DNA of 64,000 bases from Sialis fuliginosa (lineage: Eukaryota > Arthropoda > Insecta > Megaloptera > Sialidae). Below the pieces are notes generated by a model. It ran no database searches, was not told where the DNA came from, and was given only the letters and a program-made list of their open reading frames with translations. Made by a program: the position numbers and the translations under genes. The stretch is from positions 7,876,501-7,940,500 of the forward strand of contig OY540822.1 in assembly GCA_961205875.1 (NCBI GenBank). Reading direction: 5' to 3'. This document shows, in pieces, positions 48,118 through 61,020 of the stretch. Each line of letters opens with the position of its first letter. Within the stretch, counting starts at the first letter, position 1.

Positions 48118-49219
48118 TATATTGATTTTACAGAGGAGCAATAAATAGTCAATTATTAGATGATTTTGAAAAAAATGTAATATATGTTAAATATTCTATT
48201 GGTCGATACAATACAGAGCTATAAACATACATACAGATTAATGTAGTTGTGTAACATATAACCCCTTTTATAAGGTTATTAAAACTGACCGTACATTTTC
48301 AATTTTTAGAGAAGTCCAATATGGCCGATCCACGATGGAATCCAAATTTCCAAATCTAGTGCAACCATTTTGGAAAAATCTATTTTAATTAAAAAAGTGC
48401 ATCAAATTGATTGATCTATTAGAATTTTCACTTTTATAAATTAACTAATTAATACTTGTTAATTTTTTATCAGATTTTCAGTTTATAGTGTATTTTCGGT
48501 AAAATTTGTAAAATAAAAATACGAGGTTTTAGGCAAATGCCTAAGTTGCTTACGCTTAATTATTTATTGAACTAAATTGAAATTTTTAAAAATGTTAGTT
48601 TATAACAAAATAACTTACAATGCTAAAATACAAATTTTACTCAATACAGGTCTGAAATGTCTTGAATAATCAAGAATAATGCATTGCGAATTTAAATGAA
48701 AATAACAGAAAAAAAAACTCGCTGGAAAACTAACTCAGGTTTAATAATTAAAATCCGGTGGGAAAAAACTTTTCTTTGATTTCCCATAAAAGAATCAGAA
48801 GAAGAATTGAATCCCTAAGGGTTTTAATGTAAGCATTATTATACAAAATATAAAAATTGCACATCTCTTGTAAACTGGGAATAACTAAAAAAATACACAT
48901 ACTCACTGAATGTAGAAGTTTTTTTATTTCTATTTCATTGAAATCTGGAGTACAGAAAATGCAGTATTAATATGTGCATTGTACATAGCATATTTGTTTT
49001 TTTTAATAAACTCTGTTGCAAAAATGATTTAAATAACATTAAATGTATGTAACTCCGCGTATTATACAGAAAGTTTTTTTTTATGGTAGATAAAATGTAA
49101 TTTTTGCTTTTTCCAGTTTTTTATATTTTTTGTTTATTTTTATTCATATGTAGTTGATTTTAAAACCTAAATACTGAAGTTTAGAACTTATATCCATTAT
49201 CAAATATCGATATTTCGAG

Positions 49220-49486
49220 ATAAACTTTCGCGTAAAATTTGTCGGCATCCGTACTAAAGCTTTGGCACTTTACAAAAACGGTGTCCGTCAGCGCTTCGAC
49301 CTTGCAAATCTATTATATATGATTCAACAAAAAACGCCGCTGCGTTTCAATGCAGCTAACATGCCACTTGTATTGAATCACATATGTAAAGTTCCGAGGC
49401 TTAATAACTCTGTCTGTCTGTCTGCCTATTTGAATAATAGGGAACTAGCTTGCATCATGAGAAAAAAAAAAGAAAGATTACTTTGA
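49220..49486 (+). CDS. Open frame of protein-like composition, unknown
   Basis: The frame FRVKFVGIRTKALALYKNGV, then RQRFDLANLLYMIQQKTPLR and FNAANMPLVLNHICKVPRL, is open without an obvious ATG start before it runs into a GTCTGTCTGTCTG tail of the insect interspersed repeat. Codon use is far less A/T-biased than the flanks. I do not recognise it; it could be a 5'-truncated mobile-element or captured gene fragment. Confidence 0.3.
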   Translation: MNFRVKFVGIRTKALALYKNGVRQRFDLANLLYMIQQKTPLRFNAANMPLVLNHICKVPRLNNSVCLSAYLNNRELACIMRKKKERLL

Positions 49487-49555
49487 TTCTATAGATTATA
49501 TAGATAAAAAAATACAAATTCAACGCGAACATAAAGTCGCGGGTAACAGCTAGTT
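49395..49555 (-). repeat. Short reverse copy of the insect interspersed repeat
   Basis: CTGTCTGTCTGTCTG at one end and GTCGCGGGTAACAGCTAG at the other are the reverse of the family's tail and head. Confidence 0.5.
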
Positions 49556-50439
49556 TTATATAGATCTCAGATTACCCCAGAGTACGTAATACCTCGCTAC
49601 ATAGTGTGAGATATAGCATTGTTACTTTAATTACATAACTTACTTTTTTTATTTATTTAAGGCGTTAGGCTCGTTACACACTGGTGCGAATCCCACGAGG
49701 GATGCGAGACACGAACTAAGGCAATTTTTAAAATACTTTAACAAAAGGTAAATAATTTGACAGTACACCTATTTAGAACCACTGCTTGTAAGGGTTATTT
49801 GGTACTTTCAAAACCATTTGACATTGAAAACATTCACTAATAAACCTAAATTGAATTAAGTTTGTTACGATAAGCTATCAAATATTACAATGATTTAAAA
49901 TATTTTTATTTATATTTATTAAGAAAATCCGGCCATAAAGTCAGTATTGTTAAGTATAATAAAAAGTATCTGGGGTTAGATTTCAAATCATATCTAATCT
50001 TGGTTCTTTATTATAGACAGACAGTCGAGGTTTCTTTACATTTTATAAACGCCGACTTTAAATAAAATGTAGTGCACGTTTGACTGTAAAAAAAATCAAG
50101 ATAATATATTGTGGCAGGTAAAAAAGTAAGTGGAATAAGCTGTATAGAAGTGACCTCTACCTACACAAAAAATGTCATTTTTCTGTTTGATATAATTCGA
50201 AAAACAAGCCTCTGATTTTAACTCTCTTTCATTTTAATCCTTTTTAACTGGAAAATGTAAATTTAAAATAAAATAGCCATTTCGTAATACTCTTGTTAAA
50301 CATTTATTGAATTATTTTGCTTTATGATTTTTTTCGAATTCGAGATTTTGTAAAAATATCCGTTGTGAACTTTTGAATCCATTCTGATGTCTGTCTGTCT
50401 ATCGTAGACGCTGTAACTCATAAACAAATGGGGAATTTT

Positions 50440-50827
50440 TATACAGTGTATTTTAAGTTGATTAAGACATAGGAAATTTAACATGGGGACAATTAGAAAT
50501 GTTGTAGTAACCTTTGGTCAAAAACGATGTGTGATTGGTGCAAAAAACCAACTGATAAATTTTAAATTAACCAACAGTATTTTGTTTTCAATAATAAAAC
50601 ACATTAATGAAATTAAAGTAAAACATCATAGATAAAATTATAATAATATTTTTTGGCAGATATAAATTTGAAAACAAAATACTAATTACTATTTTATTAA
50701 ATTTTGTGGCAGCATTTCAAAATGCACCAATCACACATCGTTAAATTTGCCCAAAAGTTACTACAACACTTCTAATTGCCCCCATGTTAAATTTCCTATG
50801 TCTTAATTAACTTGGAATACACTATAT
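50440..50827. mobile_element. Foldback MITE, ~103-bp arms
   Basis: TATACAGTGTATTTTAAGTTG at 50440 and its imperfect inverse at 50807-50827; the arms continue through AAATTTAACATGGGG and GATGTGTGATTGGTGCA. The terminal TATA suits a TA target site. Non-coding. Confidence 0.72.
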
Positions 50828-50877
50828 ATGGGTTCACTTTTCTTCATGATAGAAAATCTTTTATTTTTGAAAACGAT

Positions 50878-51150
50878 CTTACAGACGGAAACGGATATTT
50901 ACTTTTATGGTTGCTATGTTATAAGAAAAAGTTGTAGACAATATTTTATTATCTATTTAAAGAAATAATCACTTTTATCGTAACAGAAAAAATGTTTAGG
51001 ATTAAAACGTTATTTTCTATAATTTTTTTCTATCTTTTATCAGATAATTTGAAAGATTGGTTTTAAATAATTAGACACACATACACTGTACACTCAGTAC
51101 TGTGTATAAGAAAGTCCCGTGATACCCATGGAATCTTTTTTATTATTTTA
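50878..51150. repeat. Dispersed repeat, relative of 1823-2040
   Basis: GGAAACGGATATTTACTTTT, AATATTTTATTATCTATTT and GTGTATAAGAAAGTCC are shared in order with 1823-2000. Confidence 0.45.
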
Positions 51151-52417
51151 ATCATGGAAACTTGGAAACCCTAATAAATTATTATTATTGTTAAGTCATA
51201 GAAAACTTTAAAACATTATAACTACGACAAATATGCACAATAAACCTACTTTTTTTAAAATTTCAAAGGAAAATAAAGAACCCGTTCAGAGATCATTATA
51301 AAAGACTAAAAACTTGCCTAGAATTTACTGTACTTTATATCTAACCTCAATTACAACAACACTCTTGTTCTTAACAAGTAAAAACACACATACACACACC
51401 TGTGCATGGTTCTTGTATGCATTCTTATTATTACAAGAGTTTCCACTGGAACATTGTTACCGGTGTTAAGTCTGCTGTAGACATAAATTAACCCTTACAC
51501 AACAATGTTGTTACAATTGAAGAGTCAAAGGTGCACTTAAAGAGCTATTGTTACCAGATGTAAACTTGTATAATTATTTACAATATTATAAAAGGCCCCT
51601 TGGGTCCCCTAAAACCAACTTTGTTATAGTTAAACGAAATGTAAATTACGTATTCTGTAGAAAATAGTTACAAATTTTAATTTTAAATATTTATGATAAT
51701 ATTTTTTTATGCATTAACATAAAAATTTAGAAAAAATTTAATTGGGTGTAAGGGTGAGCGGTTTATCCCCATTGTCCGACTTTTTAATGGCTGAAAACCA
51801 ATTCTAATCGATAATTTATGATATTTTAATTAACAATAGGCCTGTAACAAAGTATTACTGAAATTATGATTTTAAATAATGAAATAAGTTAAAAAGATTC
51901 TAAAAAATGTATTTATTTTTATATTAATAACGAGATTAATATGATTTTTGTTAAAATAAAAACGCAAAATACAGCAATCCGCCATGTTTGATAAAACACC
52001 AGTCAGAGTGGATGACGTCACGGCTACGTAAACGTCATTTTTGTTTCATTAATATCTGCACTGTTTATAAATTATTTTGTGGTTTTAAATTATCAATTTG
52101 CTCAGTTTTGTGTTACCAAAACTAAAACCGAGAAACATTAGCGATGGAACAAGGATTTATTATAGTTGACAAGGAGTGTTTACATAGGCGTGACGTCAAA
52201 AATGCTCCATGACACCTGTGAGCGTTTTGTCGTCAAATTCAAAATTAGTTTTAAAAGGGTCAATTTTTTTTATTTAACCTTATTTTCTGCAGAAATAAGC
52301 ATTTTTTAGAAATAAGAGACACGTAAGATCATCATAAAATAGTTTTTAAAAATTAGGCATCATGCCTATTAAAAGGTTTTAATTTTTTTATACAGCGCCG
52401 TCAATTATTAATTTCTA
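51151..52417. other. No gene recognised
   Basis: Mostly A/T-rich. 51960-52060 carries GATGACGTCACGGCTACGTAA, which includes a perfect CRE palindrome TGACGTCA, and 52190 has GTGACGTCA. No transcript structure is evident. Confidence 0.4.
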
Positions 52418-52640
52418 GCTGTTACCCGCGACTTCGTCCGCGTGGTAATACATATTTCTGTAAAGATGTAGTCAATAAAAGTTTCGCATTTACACGTTAT
52501 ATGTTTACGCAAAAAACACATAACCTATAAAACGTACAAATATCCACCCCCTTATTTTCCTAATAATTTTTTCGAGATACAAAGTAGTCTTTGTCCTTCT
52601 TCAGGATGCAAGCTATCTCATTTTAGATTTCAGATATACT
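52418..52640 (+). repeat. 5' part of the insect interspersed repeat
   Basis: Starts CTAGCTGTTACCCGCGACTT and contains CGAGATACAAAGTAGTCTTT and GGATGCAAGCTATCTCA. The tail with GACAGACAG is missing in this copy. Confidence 0.65.
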
Positions 52641-53865
52641 CTAAATTCAACGCGAATGCACATAAACATAATAAATTAAGAAAAAGATTGCAATTACAAC
52701 GAAAATTAAACAAAATAAGACCTATAGTACATAAATATTATAAAAAAGGTAAAATCACATTTTTAGATTTATTAATAAAGAACTGATAATAACGGCTATA
52801 CCCAGAAGCCAAGAAATAGCATACAAGTATTGTTTCAAAAATAATTCGAAAACTTAAAAATTGATAAGAGTAAACATATGTTTCCGGTTTAGTGATTACG
52901 TTTAAAAAAAATTAATTGATACATCTTGTAGAGAATATTATTATCTATAATTTATGTCCCATTAAGTTTATTCTATCTTTTATAAGTTTATCAGAAATAT
53001 AAATTATGTTTTAATCATTTTTATAATTTTCATCTACTTGTCTGTTTGTTATAACCTTTATTTTATTTAAAACTGGATTCTACTTAATAAAATGTGACTA
53101 ATATAGCAGTTTTGAAAACTGAATATATAGAGGAAAAATGTATGATATTGTTAAATTGGGAGAAGTGATTTTTCCGCGAACAAGATATGTGATTCATGTA
53201 ATGTATTGTTTCCTATCTACCACTCCTTCTTTCTATATTACGTACATTTTTCAAGACAATTAAATAGAATATCGCGTGTTAATTTCTAGTTTAAGTATTT
53301 TTTTCAACAGTGGTGTAACATAGATTTTTCAAATAGAATCAAGTATTAAAAATCAATTTTCAATATTTATGAATCAGAAAGTATATATATAAAAAAAAAC
53401 TGTATATGTTTGGTAAAAAGGAATATTAATATAAATGTAATGTAAAATAAATTTATTAAACAAAAAATATGTGGGCAGAAATAGAAGTGAGACAAAGAAA
53501 TATAGAAAATATGATATATGTTTGACTCATTTCGTCTCTCTTTCTCATTTTTTATTTCTTTTTTCATCCCTTAGAGTCTAATTTGTCAACGTCACCACTT
53601 ATTCTTGGCCTATTTCTGCGAAGCGTTTTTTACGTTTCAAGAACTTTAGTATGTTCTATTTTATAGAATATATATTGTTATATTTAAATAATTGGACCTC
53701 ATAATTTATTATTTGCTTTTCATTTAAATTTATTCCATAACTTACGATCTAATAAAAAAATATCAATTGCACTGATTTTCTTATATTAATTTTAATCTCC
53801 TGTTTGCAATTTAATAATTATATATTATTATATTATTATTATAATAATATTCAATACATGCTAAA

Positions 53866-54513
53866 CAGTGGCGAAGCGTCCATGGAAGCAGTGCTTCCCT
53901 TGCTTTATGGGTAAATTAATACAAATCTGTGTTTTCAGTTAATAAATAATTTAAAAATATTATCAGAATATTAATCTTTATGCGCAACTCAAACATTTTA
54001 ACCAAAAATCAAAAATATCATTTAATATTAATCTACACGCTCAATTATAAAACTATAATACCTCTACGTCTTATTTTCTTGTATTTTGGTCGATATTTGT
54101 ATGACGAGTTGAAGTTCACTGCAGGAAATTTCACTAAAATTTTTTGAATTTCTGATTTCGTTAATTGTCTAGAAAATGACGTGAAAAGTTGAAATTTTCA
54201 AACCGCAGTTTACAGATTTGGAATCAACGTGTCAAAATCTATATAATGACATGTATAATACCTTAAAACTCGAAAAAAAAACTCGCGAAAAATTGAAAAA
54301 ATTAAAAATTTTTAATGAAATTTCCTACAGTAAATTTCAACTCGTCATACAAATATCGACTAAAATACAAGAAAATAAGACGTAGAATCATTTAATTTAT
54401 TTTAAAAAGTAAAAGCTTGAATTTAATGTGTTTCATAGTTTTTTTTTGTTCATAGGAGGGGGAGGACTGCCAAAATATGCTTCCCTTATTAAAAATTTCA
54501 CGCCTCGCCACTG
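53866..54513. mobile_element. Non-autonomous hAT-type element, 648 bp, TSD atgctaaa
   Basis: Ends CAGTGGCGAAGCGTC and CACGCCTCGCCACTG are imperfect inverted repeats. The flanking 8-mers 53858-53865 and 54514-54521 are both atgctaaa. An inner inverted pair (GTCGATATTTGTATGACGAG near 54089 and its inverse near 54350) gives a stem. Fragments recur at 6140 and 25617. Confidence 0.88.
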
Positions 54514-54762
54514 ATGCTAAATAATTTTTTTTATATACTGTTACATATTACTGCCGATATGTAATTGAAAAATAAATTATTTATCAAAACTGTTTTTCAG
54601 TTGATGTATTGATTTGACAGTTATGGGACTCTGCCTCTGGGCGCATTGCGCCCCAACCCCGAAAACATTTATAAAATTTCAATAATACCCCACAAATACG
54701 ACAGCTGTCATAATATAATTGTTCTCATTAAAAATAGCGCACTGTATCAAAATTACAATCTA

Positions 54763-55153
54763 CAGTCGCCTACAGAACTCGTCTGGCACCCTAAGGGCTA
54801 CAATCGCTTACAACAGATTCCAAATTTAAAGACAAACATCATCGGTTATCTTTTTCTATCAAGTTTAATATATTTAAATACTAAAATTCGGAATATCAAA
54901 TATTTATTGCCACAAAATTTACGTATACAATTTTCAATAGATTACATAATAATTTAATTGCACAAATATACATATATGAGTACTATAAACGAAGAGTAGT
55001 TATTTATCTAGCAAATGAATTTCAAAATATCTGTCTTTGTTTGATACATGGAGAAATGATTTAAATATTATAATAATCAAATGGGAGGAGCCTACTAAGT
55101 TTGTGATAAACGAAAATGAATACAAACTGCAAGACCATTAATGCAGGCGACTG
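54763..55153. mobile_element. TA-flanked MITE, 391 bp, copy 2
   Basis: Ends CAGTCGCCTACAGAACTCGT and CATTAATGCAGGCGACTG, TA on both sides. Aligns with 18778-19127 over the full length with an extra ~40 bp near the left end. Confidence 0.82.
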
Positions 55154-55650
55154 TACAACTGCACATGCACACTAAAGAAATTTTATCAAAAATTATATCA
55201 GATATTTTTATTTAAAATACACCTAGTTAACTCCGCGAAAGATAAGTTATATAATAAAATCGTTCAGTAAAAGTGGAGTCGATAAAATATTAGCGATTTT
55301 TTTTACAATTATCGATATATAGTCAATTTTTACGTATTAAAAATGTAACTCATTGCGACAATTACACAGGTAAAAAAATTACTTAAGCCAAGAAATAAAA
55401 TATTTTCTAAATATAAGAATTTATCTACCTATTACATAAAAGCAATTAACTATAAATTAGTTGGATTAAGAATATATTCTTATATCGTTTTATATAAAAC
55501 ATAAGGATTTCTTGGTTTAACTTGTGTACTTTACTAGTACAGCCTTTTTTGTATAGTACATAAAAACATACTACAAACATAGAAAAGCTTTCTTTAAGCA
55601 AGTTTTAAAGAGAAACAATAATACAATTGGATTGAGATTGTATTATTATA

Positions 55651-56173
55651 CAGTAAAAGCTCCTTATTCGCGCTTTCTTCATTCGCGTTTTCACTATTCG
55701 CGGATTAAAAAAATGCGACCCAATTCCTATATTCTCGGCTAAAGATTTCTTTATTCGCGGATCTAATCAGGAAACGTGACATTTAATTTGAAAAATCTTA
55801 GTGAAGGTTTAAGAATGGCAAATGAGCTTTGTGATTTCTTTATGAAAATTGATCCGTCTATGGAACGAAGTCTTATTTATAATATATCAGTTATTATAAT
55901 AACAGTCTGAATTGAAGGAGCTTTTAAAAACTGCCAAGCATGAAAAAATTACAAAATTCTTTAAACCATTGCCTAAGCCTGAAGATAATAATTAATCAAT
56001 ATGGTCAAAAACTTCAATTAAATTGATTTTTTTATATTGTATTTGTTTATGTATTTTGTCACCTAGAAACGTATCCCCTATAATCCCATATAAATTACCA
56101 TTCCGTATTCACGGTTTCTGTATTCGCGGCATATTTATGGAACATATACCCCGCGAATAAAGAGTTTTTACTG
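55651..56173 (+). mobile_element. Tigger/pogo-like element with transposase C-terminal remnant
   Basis: Ends CAGTAAAAGCTCCTTATTCG and the inverse CGCGAATAAAGAGTTTTTACTG, TA on both sides. The interior (about 55795-55995) still encodes the end of a Tigger-type transposase with frameshifts and a stop: GLRMANELCDFF, DPSMERSL, then KITKFFKPLP to TAA. Not autonomous. Confidence 0.82.
55795..55995 (+). pseudogene. Broken Tigger-type transposase C-terminus
   Basis: Contains an internal TGA and at least one frame change after DPSMERSL. The terminal motif reads HEKITKFF here and QEKITKFF in the sister copy, the form of a PCNA-interacting (PIP) box known at the C-terminus of pogo-type transposases. 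Confidence 0.65.
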
Positions 56174-56763
56174 TACTTATAAAGATAATATTATTTTCGA
56201 TGTCCAATGTAATTTTTTTCTGTGTATTCCTAGAGCCTAGCTAAAACCGAACTCCCAAATCTTTTTAATTACGTATCAAATATTCGACTTAAACCCCCCA
56301 ATAAATCTGAACGAAATCTCTTCTTTTTTATTCTCTGGACTAATCCGGCAACCACGCCCGGAGAAACAAGCTCTAGTCCGGAGGGTCTAGAGTCTGGTGT
56401 TGCTTCACATATTTTACACTGTGTTCAACCGCGGAGGGCGCAGAAGCAAGGTAGAGAACTGTCGGGGTTTCTGGTGCAGTATTACAGAGTGGTGGTAGGT
56501 TGTGTAGGGAAGGGAGGATGGGAAGGGGAGGGCAGAGCCACGTTAGTAGCTTGTACGGTGTGCGTAACAAACCACCGTAAAGTCTGCTTCATGAAGTAGA
56601 ACCTATACATTGGATATTTTACAGTAAGTTAGACTTGGTGTTAATGTTTTGACACGTGGATTGAGAGATGTGCAACGAAATCTGCACAATACGGATGTTC
56701 TTAGAGGATTGTATGCGTTGTGTGAAGCGATGTTGTACGAATGCGGTTCAGACGTTTGTTGTA
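56174..56763. other. GC-richer unique block between two opposed Tigger copies
   Basis: 56340-56760 is clearly richer in G and C than the window average, with CCGGAG and GGGAAGGG-type runs. There is no repeat partner and no convincing reading frame. It may be a promoter, a non-coding exon or carried unique DNA. Confidence 0.4.
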
Positions 56764-57296
56764 CAGTAAAAGCTCTTTATTCGCGGGGTATATGTTCCAT
56801 AAATATGCCGCGAATACAGAAACCGTGAATACGGAATGGTAATTTATATGGGATTATAGGGGATACGTTCCTAGGTGACAAAATAAATAAACAAATACAA
56901 TATAAAAAAATCAATTTAATTGAAATTTTTGACCATATTGATTAATTATTATCTTCAGGCTTAGGCAATGGTTTAAAGAATTTTGTAATTTTTTCTTGCT
57001 TGGCAGTTTTTAAAAGCTCCTTCAATTCAGACTGATATTTAGCAGTGGCATTAGCAATTTGCCTCTTAAAAATAAGACTTCGTTCCATAGACGGATCAAT
57101 TTTCAAAAGAAATCACAAAGCTCATTTGCCATTCTTAAACCTTCACTAAGATTTTTCAAATTAAATGTCATGTTTCCTAATTAGATCCGCGAATAAAGAA
57201 ATCTTTAGCCGCGAATATAGAAATTGGGTCGCATTTTTTTAATCCGCGAATAGTGAAAACGCGAATGAAGGAAGCGCGAATAAAGAGCTTTTACTG
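56764..57296 (-). mobile_element. Second Tigger/pogo-like copy, opposite orientation
   Basis: Ends CAGTAAAAGCTCTTTATTCG and the inverse, TA on both sides. The minus strand carries the same transposase C-terminus with QEKITKFF and the stop at 56942-56944. About 90% or more similar to 55651-56173 by eye. Confidence 0.82.
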
Positions 57297-58738
57297 TATA
57301 TGTATTTTTTTTAAATATAAGATAGTTTAGTATAGTCATAACTAAGGTGAAAAATCAATTTTTACGTTAAATTTTAATCTACTTTTTTTATACATACATG
57401 AAATGTTATAATGAGAAAAATATTCAAACTCGAAATATCAATAGGGTCCTTAATCTCAATAAACGCTCTATGGTCAAAATATGAAAAAATAAACTTAAAG
57501 TTCTTCTATGTTCTTATTTTTTTAAAAGCATCACTAACCCGGAAACGGATGTTCCAATCTATTTTAATAATTATACCGAAATCGGAAAAATAGGACACTT
57601 ATTTAATTAACACGTCCACCTGATCTGGCATAATTATTAATTTTACAGGGGGGGGGAGATATTAAAAGTCTGTTAACTACAACTGCGTTTAACAAATTTA
57701 AAAACCGTAAAAAAATTAACCAAAAGAAAAATCTGAAACAAAATGTGCTGAAATCAATAGAAAATTATTATTTCTCACTGCACTTACGTATTTTTTCAAA
57801 AATAATACAAAATTAGAATACACGTAAAATGTAAAATACATAATACTTAAACTTTGTTAGTAAAAGTTTGTAATTTCTAGTACGGAACACTAATACGCGA
57901 AGTTCGATTCGTATTTGACAAATTTATCTATCTGTCTCGCAATTATTTTGAAAATGGTGCATTTGTTTCCTGCATCAATCTGGTAACTTCCGGTTTAATC
58001 AAAAAAAAAAAAAACAGAATTCAATTTTTGGCATCCGATATTAAATTTTTTATTTAAAATAAGGTGATGAAAAATGCTGGCTAAATCTAAATTATCATTC
58101 TGTATTTCAATAATAACAACACATTCAAACATAATATTTTGACATCATGGCGTATATCATGTTAATATATGATATATAGATAATTTTTATTGAATTTACT
58201 TACTGAAATGAAAATATCAAAACCGCTTGTTTTAAAATTACCATGTAAATAATCGGTTAATCTGCTATTAACGAAATATCGTATTATAGGTACTTTGTAC
58301 ACATACATAGATGTAATAATGGTAAAATAATAATGTGCATATCATAAACACTAAAATGAATAATGATTGACTGTTATTATATATGTTTACATACAAATAT
58401 ACAGGATGGGTATTAAAATTTATAAAATATAATAATATAACAATGAAGTTATATGTTTTTTTTATTCTCTCTTTTTGCAATATAATACTACAAATACTCT
58501 GATTGGCCCGAAGCTATTCCTAGTCTATTTTTGTATCTACTGTGTCTTTTTTGTGTAAAAAATAAGGAAAAATATTAGGTATAGAGGGTAGTTTATGAAA
58601 GTGACAATTAAATAAATAAAAAGTGCAGAAATATTTAATTATATTGCATCTATATGAAAAAAGCAGGTAAAAAATATTGTTATTCACAAATTTTTCGCAT
58701 TTTTTTATGTGACGTCATACTTAAGCGATATTCGACTT
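57297..58738. other. No gene recognised
   Basis: A/T-rich, with a G9 run near 57650 and part of the ACCCGGAAACGGATGTT dispersed repeat at 57529-57560. Confidence 0.4.
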
Positions 58739-58800
58739 ATGTCCGGTATTATAAAGAATTTGCTCGAAGGCAAAAGTGAAGGTAACGCTATCTGTGAGGT
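58739..58800 (+). repeat. Single end of a CCGGTAT-family MITE
   Basis: ATGTCCGGTATTATAAAGAATTTGCT matches the terminal repeat of the copies at 13654, 26441, 44508 and 61021; no second end was found. Confidence 0.5.
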
Positions 58801-58969
58801 ATTTAATATTAATGACAGCCCACTGACAGTTCATATCAATGATTTGGTGTATATATAAATGACGAATATTCACACACTTTTAAACATTCGCATTCGTAAA
58901 AAAAACTGCGAATATTTTTGCATATATTACTGATAATAATTATTTTAAAAGAACATCTGTTTTTTTCTA

Positions 58970-59190
58970 TTGGCGCGATTCTGATAAACTAAGAAATAAA
59001 TTGAATAGTTAATATCTCAGCTTGGCGCGATCCTACAGACTCAAACTTTATTTTAAAATATAGCTCACACTATTATCTTTAAGAATATCATGTGCTCAAA
59101 GACCTTCGCGACCCCCTTCCCCTATTAAAAACAAATTAAAACTGATAAACTAACAAATAAGTTGAATAGTTAATATATATATATATAATT
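58970..59190 (-). repeat. Dimer of the ~160-bp repeat unit, third locus
   Basis: TTGGCGCGATTCTGATAAAC and, about one period later, CTTGGCGCGATCCTACAGAC plus a second GAATAGTTAATAT block. Same unit as at 364-908 and 3229-3440, ending in a (TA)n run. Confidence 0.65.
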
Positions 59191-59296
59191 ATATATATAT
59201 ACCTCGAAGAAAGATTATCTTTTTTGCTTATACCAGATATTAAATTATAAATAGCATTGTACATTGTAGGTTTTTTTTTATTAGTTAGTCGTTTTT

Positions 59297-60025
59297 TTTA
59301 CTTTCATGTTCTGAAAGAAATGGAAGTATTGTAATACCATCGAAAAATCGTGTCCGAGAAAATGACAAATTCTGATTGTACTAACTTCAAAACGTAAAGA
59401 AAAGTTAATTTCCGCATGGCGGCTGTGCTTGTGTCTGTGTGTCAGGATGTAGATTTTTTTTCGTTCACGATAACTACTGTAAAAATGTATCGATCTGAAA
59501 TATTTTTGGGGAAAATGTTTGTCTCAGTGAGTACTCCAGACTTATTGATTTTGGTGCTAATCGGATTAGGGGTTTTGGAAATATTCGAAATTTTGTAACT
59601 TTTTTCGTCTAAAAAATGAACATTGCGAGTATTATCTCACTAATTTTGATAAAATTTGGTACATTTGCAGTTCAATTGAATCTAAGGGACATTTATTATT
59701 TGTACGTGCTCAAACAGCCATTAAAGGGATGAAAAAAACACTTAAAATTTGAATTTTAAATACTAATTAATACGTCATTAATTCATGTTGCCTTGGAAAC
59801 AAATGCAACTAAATTCAGATTGTCAAATTCGTTGTTCTACGAATGTGTATTATGTTTTTGATATTATATATTTATATACAAATGGCAATAACTGCTGTAA
59901 CCGTCGTAAGTATATATGTTTTTTATGTATTACGAAATTTATATTCATAGTAGTAGATTATATTAATAAAATATACTTTAAAAAAATTATATTTAAAAAT
60001 TATTGAAAAAGATAGAAAGATATTT
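59297..60025 (+). repeat. Dispersed repeat, ~730 bp, inverse copy of 11865-12557
   Basis: Contains CGCATGGCGGCTGTGCTTG, AACAGCCATTAAAGGGATGA and GCTGTAACCGTCGTAAGTAT. The 60- and 73-codon frames here are not conserved in the other copies. Confidence 0.7.
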
Positions 60026-61020
60026 GTACATACTTTTTAGTCTTTTTGACAGCCTTTATCCTTAAAATTTTTATTTAGGTTAGCGCTATGCAATATTTTC
60101 AAAACCAAGTTAAAATCAAATTTTCAAAATCACTTTTCTCGTAATTTTACAGTACAACTGTATGATATTTTTACATGGATGTAAAGAGAATAACAAGCGC
60201 TTACTAATGGTGTAATAAAAAATACAAGGTGCTATTTATAAAACAGGTCGATGACGTTTTTTTTTTTTTGACGATTTTTATCCTTTTAGACAATCTGGAA
60301 ACTGTTAAGAATTTTACTACTATTTTATCAAAAAAATGTATATTTTATTCCTGATTTCAGTATTAAATATTATTTTAGGTAGACGACTAAGTACATTCAA
60401 TGATGAGTCTCAGAATTAGGCCTGCACGAAACGTGGCCAAGACGAGAATGGCTTAAATTCAGACGATACAAAACCAAGTTAATACCACTTGAATTTAAAC
60501 GAGAAAATATATTTTTTTACGTGTACGAGACAAGGCTGGTTTAACGGGACGAGACATTTCTAACCTAATCTATTCTAATTTCATGTCAGAACGACTCATG
60601 CTGTCATTCTTTTTTTACTCTACAAATTTAATTTAAAATCTATTTGCTACAAATAAACATCCTTTTACATTTTATATACATACATACATATATGATTAAT
60701 CTTTACAAATTTAAAAAAGTATTCCATCCAGTGAATAAAATATTTTCCTGATTGAAATTCACTACAATATATGTAAAATTGATAAACCTACGACAAGCTG
60801 GCCAATATCATCAAAATGATCAAAGTATAAATAAAATATGAATGATATGAGTTTTTGAATGTATCTAATAACTTATTTAAAAAAGGTCACTTATATATCA
60901 ACTAGAGTTTTAATAAATTTTTATCAGAAATAGATTAGATTAAAAAAAGTCTTTTCAAAAATTAAATCTACATTTCATTGGTTTTCCTAATTTAAATTAG
61001 ATACATATTTAACTTCAATA
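60026..61020. other. No gene recognised
   Basis: A/T-rich. A slightly richer patch at 60400-60560 has repeated GAGAC/GACGAG motifs but no frame. Confidence 0.4.

Noticed and set aside
49679..49735. tRNA-like B-box (GGTGCGAATCCC)
   Set aside because: No matching A box or cloverleaf arms could be drawn; not called as tRNA or SINE.
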